Shown in pieces: positions 7,967-14,927 of a DNA stretch of 15,185 nt. Source of the DNA: DAOUMU01 sp034409055 (GTDB lineage: Bacteria > Chloroflexota > Anaerolineae > 4572-78 > J111). The translations under genes and the position numbers were made by a program. The stretch covers positions 1 to 15,185 of the forward strand of contig DAOUMU010000361.1 in NCBI GenBank assembly GCA_034409055.1. The letters are read 5' to 3'. Each line of letters opens with the position of its first letter. The stretch's first letter is position 1. Below the pieces are notes generated by a model. It worked only from the letters and a program-made list of their open reading frames with translations, was not told the DNA's origin and did no database searches.

Positions 7967-7997
7967 ACGCAACACGCAATACGCAGTACGCCATACG
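7967..7997. repeat. Heptamer tandem repeat, ACGCAAT-type
   Basis: Four full 7-bp units and part of a fifth: ACGCAAC, ACGCAAT, ACGCAGT, ACGCCAT, ACG. They sit in the 144-bp gap between the brxF-like stop and the brxC-like start. No hairpin followed by a T-run is seen in the gap, so readthrough from brxF into brxC remains likely. The units share period but not sequence with those at 1591 and 11668. Confidence 0.85.
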
Positions 7998-8027
7998 TTT
8001 TGGGATGATTTGAATTTTGGAACTCCC

Positions 8028-8507
8028 TTACGTATCATTTTCCATCTCCAGATAAACGAACTGCTCTAACGACATCCTCAGATGGTCAGCCTGGCCAATT
8101 GTGGCGTATTCGGCATGATTACCCACTCGACGGGCCGGTAACGCCACGACGACGGGCCGTTGTCGGGACATACGTTTGAAGGTATCAATTGGATTGAGTT
8201 TGCCCAGTTCGGGTGAAAAGAGGATCTCGACGTTGTCAATGAGGAGGGGTTCCTGGTTGGGGGAGAGTTGGTCACACAGTTCGTCAATAAGTTTGTGAGC
8301 CGTCACGCCATCGTCATATTGGCGGCGGGGCAAAGTCAGCAGCCGTTCCGTCAGTGCCAAATTCAAGTTGACATACCGGCCGTTTATTTCGGCGGCCACG
8401 TCCTTAAGCAGGCCGGTCTTGCCGGTGCTGAACTGGCCCAACAGAATCACCAATTTGTGGCGGTCGGCAGAAACGGTGCGGATGGTTTCGATTAAACGGG
8501 CACGCAT
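8028..8507 (-). CDS. brxF: BrxF-like small P-loop ATPase (BREX type 3)
   Basis: A 159-residue cytoplasmic protein with one P-loop domain. Walker A is GQFSTGKT at 24-31, preceded by the strand KLVILL. Then come NGRYVNLNLALTERLLTLP (42-60) and the Walker B-like strand PLLIDNVEILF (87-97, D91 followed by N92, so the usual catalytic acid is replaced). RPVVVALPARR (117-127) forms the next strand. The phrases 'VNLNLALTERLL', 'LLIDNVEILF' and 'RQRPVVVALP' match BrxF of BREX type 3 as I recall it, and the length is normal for that family. Its function in BREX is not known; a regulatory or partner ATPase for BrxC is inferred from linkage. The ATG has only a weak AAGG-type ribosome site upstream. It is the first gene of the putative operon, behind a promoter and a REP-like element. 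Confidence 0.75.
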   Translation of the reverse strand: MRARLIETIRTVSADRHKLVILLGQFSTGKTGLLKDVAAEINGRYVNLNLALTERLLTLPRRQYDDGVTAHKLIDELCDQLSPNQEPLLIDNVEILFSPELGKLNPIDTFKRMSRQRPVVVALPARRVGNHAEYATIGQADHLRMSLEQFVYLEMENDT

Positions 8508-8524
8508 TTACTCAGCCTTGAGCA

Positions 8525-8635
8525 ACCGAATGAATTCGGTAACTGTTACAGAAAACCTGTTGAAACAGGTTATCTTGCCTCCAAACAACGTGTTTTTAAC
8601 ACGTTTGTTTTATCAGGCTGCGAATTCATTCGCAG
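8525..8635. repeat. Two-unit REP-like palindromic element in the brxF leader
   Basis: Four short-loop hairpins in a row. ACCGAAT/ATTCGGT has arms 8525-8531 and 8534-8540. AACCTGTT/AACAGGTT has arms 8554-8561 and 8564-8571. AACGTGTT/AACACGTT has arms 8587-8594 and 8598-8605. CTGCGAAT/ATTCGCAG has arms 8618-8625 and 8628-8635. Hairpins 1 and 4 share the core GAATGAATTC on opposite strands, and hairpins 2 and 3 are similar in the same sense. The whole therefore looks like two copies of one two-hairpin unit in inverted orientation, like the REP pairs (BIMEs) mobilised by RAYT/Y1-type transposases. That mechanism is inferred, and no transposase is in the window. Confidence 0.75.
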
Positions 8636-8651
8636 ATTTTGAGATACTTAA

Positions 8652-8680
8652 ATTGTATCACACCTGCCTTATCCAGACAA
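8652..8680 (-). promoter_or_regulatory. Predicted sigma70-type promoter for the brxF-brxC operon
   Basis: On the minus strand TTGTCT (8675-8680) is followed, after exactly 17 bp, by TACAAT (8652-8657). These match 4/6 and 5/6 of the TTGACA and TATAAT consensus. Transcription would begin near 8645 and give a leader of about 135 nt that contains all four hairpins of the REP-like element. This is a prediction from sequence only. Confidence 0.5.
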
Positions 8681-8769
8681 TCGAAACCCGGATAATCAGC
8701 GCAATATTGCCCTGGCCAATAGCCTTATGCCCCTATTCTTTTATACAAGAAAACTGAAAAAAACGCAGT

Positions 8770-8780
8770 GGCAAATGTCA
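8770..8780. repeat. Truncated MITE end abutting copy 2
   Basis: GGCAAATGTCA repeats the inner part of the MITE right end seen at 135-145. It is the exact inverted complement of TGACATTTGCC at 8792-8802. It lies directly outside the left end of copy 2, so it may be the worn end of an older neighbouring copy, inserted end to end. Confidence 0.45.
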
Positions 8781-8782
8781 CC

Positions 8783-8932
8783 AGGTTCTGTTGACATTTG
8801 CCGATTTCGCACGCTTCGATACGCCTACAAAGGCACTCAGCATGCGAAATCGGCCCAAAAACGCATCCTGAGTAGGTAAACCGTATCGAAGGGACGTTTT
8901 TGGACCAACTCGGTGAAATGTCAACAGAACCT
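8783..8932. mobile_element. Miniature inverted-repeat element (MITE), copy 2
   Basis: A 150-bp element with 17-bp perfect terminal inverted repeats: AGGTTCTGTTGACATTT at 8783-8799 and its complement at 8916-8932. The ends match copy 1 at 4-152, but the interior is different. Internal paired arms are GCCGATTTCGCA (8800-8811) with 8843-8854, CTTCGATACG (8814-8823) with 8882-8891, and CCAAAAACG (8855-8863) with 8895-8903. There is no coding capacity. If the 17-bp repeats are trimmed by one base at each end, the flanks are CA and TA, so a TA duplication is only half preserved. Confidence 0.75.
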
Positions 8933-9029
8933 ACTCGCGCGGACGTAATAGGTGAGGCGGAGAGGAGGTACTCTGCCAGAGCGTCCGTTACGAAAAATCC
9001 CCAATGAGCTAATTGCAGCAGAGAAATGA

Positions 9030-9058
9030 TTTACTTATGTCTGATAAAAGGCTATAAT
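9030..9058 (+). promoter_or_regulatory. Predicted sigma70-type promoter for the cyclase gene
   Basis: A perfect TATAAT -10 box (9053-9058) follows TTTACT (9030-9035, 4/6 match to TTGACA) with a 17-bp spacer. Transcription would start near 9065, about 50 nt before the ATG at 9115. Between 8933 and 9029 I see nothing else of note. Confidence 0.6.
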
Positions 9059-9114
9059 TGGTAGGAATGGAGTTGGTCATAATAAGCAATGGACGATAAA
9101 GGCGGACGAGAGCA

Positions 9115-10950
9115 ATGAATTGGAAAACCATCAAATATCCGTGGCAGTGGCAGCTCAAAAGCTCACCGGAAGAATTGTGGCCCTTCGTGGCTGATACCCA
9201 CCGCTTCAACCATGCGGCGCGCTTGCCGGTGGTTGAATTCACTGAAATACCACTGGAAACCGGCGGCAGCCGGCTGATGGGGCGTACCGCCAAGATGGGC
9301 ATTGTCGTCGAATATGAGGATCATCCCTTTGAGTGGGTCAAAGAGCAAGAATTCAGCAATGTGCGTACTTTCAAACGAGGTCCCATAGCGCGCACTCATG
9401 CCAGATTGACTCTGGAACCGAACCAAGCCGGCACGTTGCTTGGCTATCATGTTGAAGTGGTTCCGGCTAATCTTTTGGGACTGCTGGGGATTCCCTATCA
9501 ATTTGGTTGGGAGATGGGCCGCAATTTTGAACGAGCCTTCCGGCAAATTGATGATTATCTGCAAGGCCGGGTCGAACAACCCTTTTCTTTAAAATCCACA
9601 TCATTAAAACGGTCGGGCTGGGCCCGTTTATCTGCTTTGACTGAGCAACTGGCGGCGGAAGGCCACCAAAAACGATGGGTACAACACTTGGCCGATTTAC
9701 TGATCGAAGGGGCGGATTTGAACCTGGCCCGGATACGTCCCTATGAGCTGGCCCATACCTGGCAAGCACCCCGTCGTGCCATCCTGGAAATGTTTCTCTC
9801 GGCGGCTCAATTGGGCATTTTGAATATGCATTGGGACGTGATGTGTCCGCTCTGTCGGGGAGCTAAAGCCACGGCTCCGGCCCTGGATGAACTCCGCAAA
9901 GGCGTGCATTGCCCCACCTGCAATATCGACTACGAGGCCGGTTTTAGCCAAAATGTCGAGCTAACCTTCACCCCCCATCCTCAAATCCGGACCATTCACG
10001 ATAATTCCTACTGCGTCGGCGGTCCGATGATTACACCTCACATTCTGATTCACCAGGTCCTTCAGCCTGGCGAAACGCGCACCCTGCACACCAGACTCGA
10101 ACCGGACAATTATCGCCTCCGCACTCAACGACCCGGGGTCGAGCAATGGTTAGAGATGAGCGGCGAGGGCGCATACGAAATCGACCGACTCTCCATTCAA
10201 GCCAGCGCCGAAACAATTCAAGCTATCTCCCAACGTGAAACTGGCGGAAATAGTGAAGGTCTGACCCTGGTAATGGTCAACAATGCTCCCTATGCCCAAC
10301 GTATTTATGTCGAGCGGACCGAGTGGTATACTAACGCCATCACCGCTGTCGAGGTAACCTCCTTACAGCACTTCCGCGAGCTTTTCAGCGACGAAGTGCT
10401 TCGCCCGGCCGAAGAAATCGGCATAGAAGGAATGACGATCCTCTTTTCCGACCTGGTGGGTTCGACGGCCATGTACAATCGTATTGGTGACGCTCCTTCT
10501 TACGCCCTGGTGCGTGATCAGTTTGCTTTTTTACAGCGGATTGTACGCGAATACGAGGGGGCTGTTGTCAAAACTATTGGTGATGCCATTATGGCCGCTT
10601 TTGTTGACCCGGCCAAAGGGGTGGGGGCAGCGTTAGCCATTCAACAAGAGATCGACAATTTTAATACCGGGCATCCCGACCGACCCTTGATGATTAAACT
10701 GGGTCTGCATCACGGCCCTTGCATTGCCGTCAATCTCAACGGCCGGCTGGATTATTTTGGCACCACCGTCAACCTGGCGGCGCGACTGGAAGGCCAGAGC
10801 AAAGGCGGGGATGTGGTCATTTCTAAAAAGTTACGGCAAGACCCGGTCGTGGCCGAGCTGTTAGAGTCGTTGGCAGTCAAGGTGGAACCATATGAAACGT
10901 CCATCAAGGGCTTTGACGAGCATTTTGTGCTTTATCGCTTGACTCTTTAA
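9115..10950 (+). CDS. SRPBCC-DUF5939-class III adenylate cyclase
   Basis: A 611-residue soluble protein that should make cAMP from ATP. Residues 1-150 form an SRPBCC/START-like ligand-binding domain (polyketide-cyclase style: WQLKSSPEELWPFVADTHRFN at its start). Residues about 170-420 match the DUF5939 region that precedes many bacterial cyclases; it carries CPLC (244-247) and CPTC (266-269), probably a zinc ribbon, and the YCVGGP motif (299-304). Residues 436-605 are the class III catalytic domain. All key positions are present: metal aspartates D446 and D490, base-recognising K486 and D546, transition-state N553 and R557. The Lys/Asp pair predicts adenine rather than guanine specificity. 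There is no membrane segment, so it acts in the cytoplasm, probably as a homodimer controlled by a small hydrophobic ligand (inferred). GGACGAGAG precedes the ATG. The gene is monocistronic behind its own promoter and converges on rpiA, with 35 bp between the stops. Confidence 0.9.
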   Translation: MNWKTIKYPWQWQLKSSPEELWPFVADTHRFNHAARLPVVEFTEIPLETGGSRLMGRTAKMGIVVEYEDHPFEWVKEQEFSNVRTFKRGPIARTHARLTLEPNQAGTLLGYHVEVVPANLLGLLGIPYQFGWEMGRNFERAFRQIDDYLQGRVEQPFSLKSTSLKRSGWARLSALTEQLAAEGHQKRWVQHLADLLIEGADLNLARIRPYELAHTWQAPRRAILEMFLSAAQLGILNMHWDVMCPLCRGAKATAPALDELRKGVHCPTCNIDYEAGFSQNVELTFTPHPQIRTIHDNSYCVGGPMITPHILIHQVLQPGETRTLHTRLEPDNYRLRTQRPGVEQWLEMSGEGAYEIDRLSIQASAETIQAISQRETGGNSEGLTLVMVNNAPYAQRIYVERTEWYTNAITAVEVTSLQHFRELFSDEVLRPAEEIGIEGMTILFSDLVGSTAMYNRIGDAPSYALVRDQFAFLQRIVREYEGAVVKTIGDAIMAAFVDPAKGVGAALAIQQEIDNFNTGHPDRPLMIKLGLHHGPCIAVNLNGRLDYFGTTVNLAARLEGQSKGGDVVISKKLRQDPVVAELLESLAVKVEPYETSIKGFDEHFVLYRLTL

Positions 10951-10985
10951 ATCAAGGTATCATCTCAAAAAGTAATGTGCCTCTT

Positions 10986-11672
10986 TCATTTCATAAAGTG
11001 AAGCCCATCAGCATCCCCAATAATCACCTCGTTGGCCATGCCCAAAAAGAGGCCGTGTTCAACTACGCCGGTACGGTGATCCAGGATGTCAGCCAGGGCC
11101 AGGGGGTCGTCAATGCCGTTGGGGAAAGTGCAGTCGAGGATATAATTACCATTATCGGTCACATAAGGTTGAGCCTCACCCCCACGCAGCGCAGGCGTAC
11201 AGCCCAAACTTACCAACCAACGAGCCTGGGTCCGCCAGCCAAATTGGGTTACTTCCACCGGCAGGGGGCTACGCGTGCCCAATCTCTGAACCAGCTTGCT
11301 CCCATCGACCACTACGATAAAATGCCTGGTGACCGATTCAATCATTTTTTCACGAAGTAGCGCCCCGCCCAATCCTTTGATCACATTGAGTTGAGGATCA
11401 ACCTCATCGGCCCCATCAATGGTCAAATCAACCACCGGATAGCCATCAAGAGTCACGAGGGGAATATTATATTCCCTGGCCAGGGTGGCTGTACCTTCAG
11501 AAGTGGGAATACCAACGATATCAGTTAGCGTACCGGCCTGCCATAACTGGCCAATTTTGATCACCGCATGACAGGCACTCGAGCCGGTACCCAATCCCAA
11601 CACCATCCCACTTTTAACCTGTTCGACCGCTTTTTCGGCGGCCATCTTTTTTAGCGCATCTACGTTAGTCAT
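10986..11672 (-). CDS. rpiA: Ribose-5-phosphate isomerase A
   Basis: Interconverts ribose 5-phosphate and ribulose 5-phosphate in the pentose phosphate pathway. The chosen ATG gives 228 residues, a typical RpiA length. Motifs in order: GLGTGSSA (26-33, phosphate binding), TSEGT (57-61), DGADEVD (86-92), KGLGGALLREK (99-109, with catalytic E108 and K109), VVDGSKLVQRLG (121-132). An upstream in-frame ATG at 11699 would add nine residues (MAKTNDQGR), but these are translated from heptamer repeats and have no counterpart in E. coli RpiA. The ATG at 11672 also has AAGGA four bases upstream, so it is preferred. The gene lies downstream of tkt on the same strand with a 210-bp gap holding a branched palindrome. 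No terminator is evident at its 3' end. Confidence 0.93.
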   Translation of the reverse strand: MTNVDALKKMAAEKAVEQVKSGMVLGLGTGSSACHAVIKIGQLWQAGTLTDIVGIPTSEGTATLAREYNIPLVTLDGYPVVDLTIDGADEVDPQLNVIKGLGGALLREKMIESVTRHFIVVVDGSKLVQRLGTRSPLPVEVTQFGWRTQARWLVSLGCTPALRGGEAQPYVTDNGNYILDCTFPNGIDDPLALADILDHRTGVVEHGLFLGMANEVIIGDADGLHFMK

Positions 11673-11695
11673 TCGTCCTTGGTCATTGGTCTTGG
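11668..11695. repeat. Heptamer tandem repeat forming the rpiA ribosome-binding site
   Basis: Four 7-bp units on the plus strand: GTCATTC, GTCCTTG, GTCATTG, GTCTTGG. On the minus strand they read as GACCAAT-type units. The unit reading CAAGGAC supplies the AAGGA ribosome-binding sequence, and the next unit, GAATGAC, supplies the ATG of rpiA. Period 7 is shared with the arrays at 1591 and 7967, but the unit sequence is not. Confidence 0.8.
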
Positions 11696-11745
11696 CCAAA
11701 AATCAGTGTGCGGCTTTTGCGTTATTGCATTAGGTTCTTCAGGAA

Positions 11746-11860
11746 TTTCCGTGGAATCGCTCAGAGGGGATCGACAGATCCCCGATATATCGTGGCATAG
11801 CCATTTTTTGCCACAAGATGTAGGCCCGGATTTGTCAATCCGGGCCGAGCGCCACGGAAA
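11746..11860. repeat. Branched palindromic element between tkt and rpiA
   Basis: Outer arms TTTCCGTGG (11746-11754) and CCACGGAAA (11852-11860) enclose three hairpins. GGGGATC/GATCCCC has arms 11766-11772 and 11777-11783. GTGGCA/TGCCAC has arms 11792-11797 and 11809-11814. GGCCCGGATT/AATCCGGGCC has arms 11823-11832 and 11837-11846. The fold would be a four-way junction. It could be a mobile palindromic repeat or a structured mRNA segment affecting tkt/rpiA readthrough. The last hairpin is not followed by a T-run on either strand, so it is not an ordinary terminator. Confidence 0.65.
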
Positions 11861-11882
11861 ATCCCAAAGAGCCTTGCATTAT

Positions 11883-13898
11883 TTATCGTTTGGATTTGTC
11901 AATGGTTTCCAGGGCGCGCAGCACCAAGTTATCAGTCGTAAAGCCCAGGTGCTCATAGATCGTTTTGTACGGCGCAGAAGCACCAAAACGGTCCAGGGCA
12001 ATTATGCTGCCGGAGGAGCCAACCCACTGCTCCCAGCCCATAGGCACGCCGGCTTCGATGGCCACCCGGGCCTTCACCGCCGGAGGCAAGACAGAGTTGC
12101 GGTATTCATCCGATTGTTGTTTAAACAATTCCCAACTGGGCATACTGACCACGCGGGCGCCTATTCCATGCTCGGCCAGCTTCTCATAAGCCTCCACAGC
12201 AAACTGCACCTCGGAGCCGGTACCAATCAAGATTACATCCGGGTAAACCTTGTCCGTGTCTAGCAGCACGTAGGCCCCCTTAGCCAGGTTAGCGGCATCG
12301 CCCATTTTGGTCCGGTCGAAGACTGGCAACCCCTGCCGGGTAAGGAGCAGGGCCACCGGTCCATCCCGCCGCTCCAGGGCCACCTTCCAGGCCTGCGTAG
12401 TTTCGTTGGCATCGGCCGGGCGAATGACAATCAAATTAGGCATAGCCCGCAACGCAGCCAGATGTTCGACCGGCTGGTGGGTAGGACCATCTTCTCCCAG
12501 GGCGACGCTATCGTGAGTAAACACAAAAATGGACGGAACATGGGACAGGGCTGCGATGCGAATGGAAGGACGGCAGTAATCGGAAAATACCAGGAAAGTG
12601 CCGCCGTAGGGAATAACCCCGCCGTGCAGGGCCATACCGTTGATCGTCCCGGCCATTGCGTGCTCACGCACGCCAAAATGGAAGTTGCGTCCGGCAAAAC
12701 CATCGTTGCCAAAAACAGAATAATCTTTCAGGTAGGTATTATTGCTGGGGGCTAAATCGGCCGAACCGCCGATCAGGTTGGGTATTACTGAAGCAATCAC
12801 ATTCAAAGTTTGGCCGGATGCTTTACGCGTGGCCATACCCTTGGCATCAGCCGGGAAAACAGGCAGCGCATCTGTCCAACCTTCGGGCAATTCGCCAGAA
12901 CGGGACCGGCGAAAATCCTCCGCTTCTTGGGGATAAGCTTGGGCATAAGCCTCCAGGCGCACTTTCCATTCTTCTTCTAACTCGGCCCCTCGATCCACAG
13001 CCTGGCGGAAGTGAGCCAGCACCTCATCGGGAATGTAAAATTCTTTGTCCGGATCCCAACCGTAGACTTCTTTCGTCAGCCGGACCTCGTCCGGTCCCAG
13101 CGGCGCGCCGTGCACCCCGGCCGTGTTGGCCTTATTGGGGCTGCCATAGCCAATGGTGGTCCGGCAGGCAATAATGGAAGGTTTATCAGTCACGGCCTGG
13201 GCAGCCTTAATGGCCGCAGCCACGGCGGCCCGGTCGTGACCATCTATCTGTTGGGTATGCCAGCCGTAAGCCTCAAAACGTTTCATGCGGTCTTCGGTAA
13301 AGGTCAGGTCGGTACTGCCGTCAATGGAGATGTGGTTGTCATCATATAGATAGATGATCTTACCCAGCTTCATATGACCGGCCAGGGAGGCCACTTCGTG
13401 GGAAATCCCCTCCATCAGATCGCCATCGCTGACGATGGCGTAAGTGTAATGATCGACAATTTCATGACCGGGACGATTGAAGGTGGCCGCCAAAAATGCC
13501 TCGGCAATGGCCATACCGACCCCATTGGCAAAGCCCTGCCCCAACGGACCGGTGGTGGTTTCAACACCAGGGGTGAGACCATACTCGGGATGGCCGGGGG
13601 TGATGCTGTCCCATTGACGAAACTGCTTCAATTGTTCCATCGGCACATCGTAGCCGGTCAGGTGCAGCAGGCTATAGAGCAACATTGAGCCATGCCCGGC
13701 TGACAGAACAAAGCGATCTCGATTAAACCAGTCAGGGTTTTTGGGGTTAAACCTCAAAAACTGAGTCCAGAGCACATAAGCGATGTCGGCCGCGCCCATG
13801 GGCATACCAGGATGGCCGGAGTTGGCCTTTTGGACTCCATCTATGGACAAAGTACGAACAGTATCGACACAAAGTTGGTCGAGTGCAGTATCAGTCAT
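11883..13898 (-). CDS. tkt: Transketolase
   Basis: Transfers two-carbon units between sugar phosphates with thiamine diphosphate in the non-oxidative pentose phosphate (or Calvin-type) pathway. The 671-residue length and full set of motifs are typical. They include SGHPGMPMGAADI (27-39, with H29), SAGHGSMLLY (66-75), GPLGQG (117-122), and the cofactor motif SDGDLMEGISHE (157-168) ending in YDDNHISIDG (185-194). Further on come FGVREHAMAG in the pyrimidine-binding domain and THDSVALGEDGPTHQP. The first residue of the usual GDG motif is serine here (SDG), which I believe also occurs in other transketolases. The ATG is preceded by a strong AAAGGAG (13908-13914) nine bases upstream. It lies 110 bp downstream of trmI and 210 bp upstream of rpiA on the same strand; the pairing with rpiA is functionally coherent. 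Confidence 0.96.
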   Translation of the reverse strand: MTDTALDQLCVDTVRTLSIDGVQKANSGHPGMPMGAADIAYVLWTQFLRFNPKNPDWFNRDRFVLSAGHGSMLLYSLLHLTGYDVPMEQLKQFRQWDSITPGHPEYGLTPGVETTTGPLGQGFANGVGMAIAEAFLAATFNRPGHEIVDHYTYAIVSDGDLMEGISHEVASLAGHMKLGKIIYLYDDNHISIDGSTDLTFTEDRMKRFEAYGWHTQQIDGHDRAAVAAAIKAAQAVTDKPSIIACRTTIGYGSPNKANTAGVHGAPLGPDEVRLTKEVYGWDPDKEFYIPDEVLAHFRQAVDRGAELEEEWKVRLEAYAQAYPQEAEDFRRSRSGELPEGWTDALPVFPADAKGMATRKASGQTLNVIASVIPNLIGGSADLAPSNNTYLKDYSVFGNDGFAGRNFHFGVREHAMAGTINGMALHGGVIPYGGTFLVFSDYCRPSIRIAALSHVPSIFVFTHDSVALGEDGPTHQPVEHLAALRAMPNLIVIRPADANETTQAWKVALERRDGPVALLLTRQGLPVFDRTKMGDAANLAKGAYVLLDTDKVYPDVILIGTGSEVQFAVEAYEKLAEHGIGARVVSMPSWELFKQQSDEYRNSVLPPAVKARVAIEAGVPMGWEQWVGSSGSIIALDRFGASAPYKTIYEHLGFTTDNLVLRALETIDKSKR

Positions 13899-14008
13899 TG
13901 TTTGAGGCTCCTTTCGTTGTCATCAAGGGCACATGAAACCATGAAATTGAGTTAGACGCAAATCAGCCGCTGAAAGCGACCCCTGCCAAATACCGGTAGG
14001 CCATTCGC

Positions 14009-14866
14009 TCATTCTGGCTCGGTTGGTTCTGCCTCAGGTGAGGACATCATTCGCTGTCTCGTTTTGCGGGGATGCAGGTCGAAGAAAGTGTCAGGTTCCA
14101 CATTACGCGCAAAAATAAGGTAGCCGGTGTGTCCCACCATAATATCGTCCGGACGCAGGCGATTGGGAATCGGCTTGTAAGTTCGCAGTAAATTTTCTTC
14201 GACTTCCAGGCCGCCAAAATCGTGCGCTTTCAGCGCCTTTAGCAATTGGCCCACCTGGTTGGTCGTCGGGACAATGGCCCCAAAAAAACCGCTGTTTTTG
14301 AGCGCAACCTTGGCCTGCGGCAGATAGCACCACGGTTCCCGCACGTCTAAAAAGAGCGCATCCACCCCAACCTCGTCAAAACCTTCACCAATATCACGCT
14401 GTTTGAACTCGACCACCTCTGTCAGGCCGACTTTTTCAAGATTGGTCCGGGCGTTTGACAGCATTTCCGGGCGGATCTCGTAAGAGTAAACCCGCCCACC
14501 GGGGGCGACAAAACGAGCCAGGGCGATGGTCAAGGCGCCACTACCGCTGCCGGCTTCAATCACCCGCCGGCCAGGATAAATATTCATCTTGAAGATAATA
14601 CGTCCGGCCTCTTTGGGGTAAATAATCTGGGTTTTGCGCTTGACTTCCTTCATCAACTCGGCCAGAGAGGGCTCAACGACAATATAGGTATGGCCGGTGG
14701 TAGAGATGATTTTGCGCCCCAGCGGTTGGCCAATGATTTGATCGTGCTCGATAATCCCCTGATGGGTATGCTGTCGATAGCCAGGCACCAGCCGGGTATA
14801 GAATTTTTTGCCATCCTCACTGACGAGCAAGACCGTATCATTGGCCTGGGCGCGCGGATCGCTCAT
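14009..14866 (-). CDS. trmI: tRNA (adenine-58-N1)-methyltransferase
   Basis: A 285-residue class I SAM-dependent methyltransferase that makes m1A58 in the T-loop of tRNA and works as a homotetramer in bacteria and archaea. An N-terminal beta domain (about 1-75) contains TVLLVSEDGKKFYTRL and GQPLGRKIIST. It is followed by the PKEAGRII segment (84-91), the SAM-binding glycine loop EAGSGSGALT (104-113), and acidic E130 in YEIRPE. Motif IV is DALFLDVREPW (169-179, D174), and the C-terminal RPDDIMVGHTGYLIFAR (238-254) is characteristic of TrmI. The last 25 residues are a charged, probably disordered tail. The ATG has GGAG eight bases upstream. It is the likely first gene of a trmI-tkt-rpiA run, though no clear promoter was recognised upstream. 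Confidence 0.93.
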   Translation of the reverse strand: MSDPRAQANDTVLLVSEDGKKFYTRLVPGYRQHTHQGIIEHDQIIGQPLGRKIISTTGHTYIVVEPSLAELMKEVKRKTQIIYPKEAGRIIFKMNIYPGRRVIEAGSGSGALTIALARFVAPGGRVYSYEIRPEMLSNARTNLEKVGLTEVVEFKQRDIGEGFDEVGVDALFLDVREPWCYLPQAKVALKNSGFFGAIVPTTNQVGQLLKALKAHDFGGLEVEENLLRTYKPIPNRLRPDDIMVGHTGYLIFARNVEPDTFFDLHPRKTRQRMMSSPEAEPTEPE

Positions 14867-14927
14867 GAAGGCTGCTCCAAAAATTTATCTCTCTGATGTA
14901 ACTTAAGAAAATAATCGGGGAATAGAT

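Noticed and set aside
7967..7997. CRISPR array.
   Set aside because: Units are 7 bp and contiguous, with no spacers; the same holds for the arrays at 1591 and 11668.
4206..8507. Complete BREX locus.
   Set aside because: No PglX-type methyltransferase, PglZ, BrxH helicase or BrxA is encoded anywhere in the window.
11673..11699. Extended N-terminus of RpiA starting at 11699.
   Set aside because: The nine extra residues are read from heptamer repeats, and the ATG at 11672 has a well-placed AAGGA and fits the family length.
11746..11860. tRNA or other known cloverleaf RNA.
   Set aside because: It has three arms and an outer stem, but no T-loop, anticodon-arm or CCA-end features, and its arm spacing does not fit a tRNA.
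12656..13174. A 172-codon plus-strand open frame.
   Set aside because: It is antisense to transketolase and shows no protein-like features.
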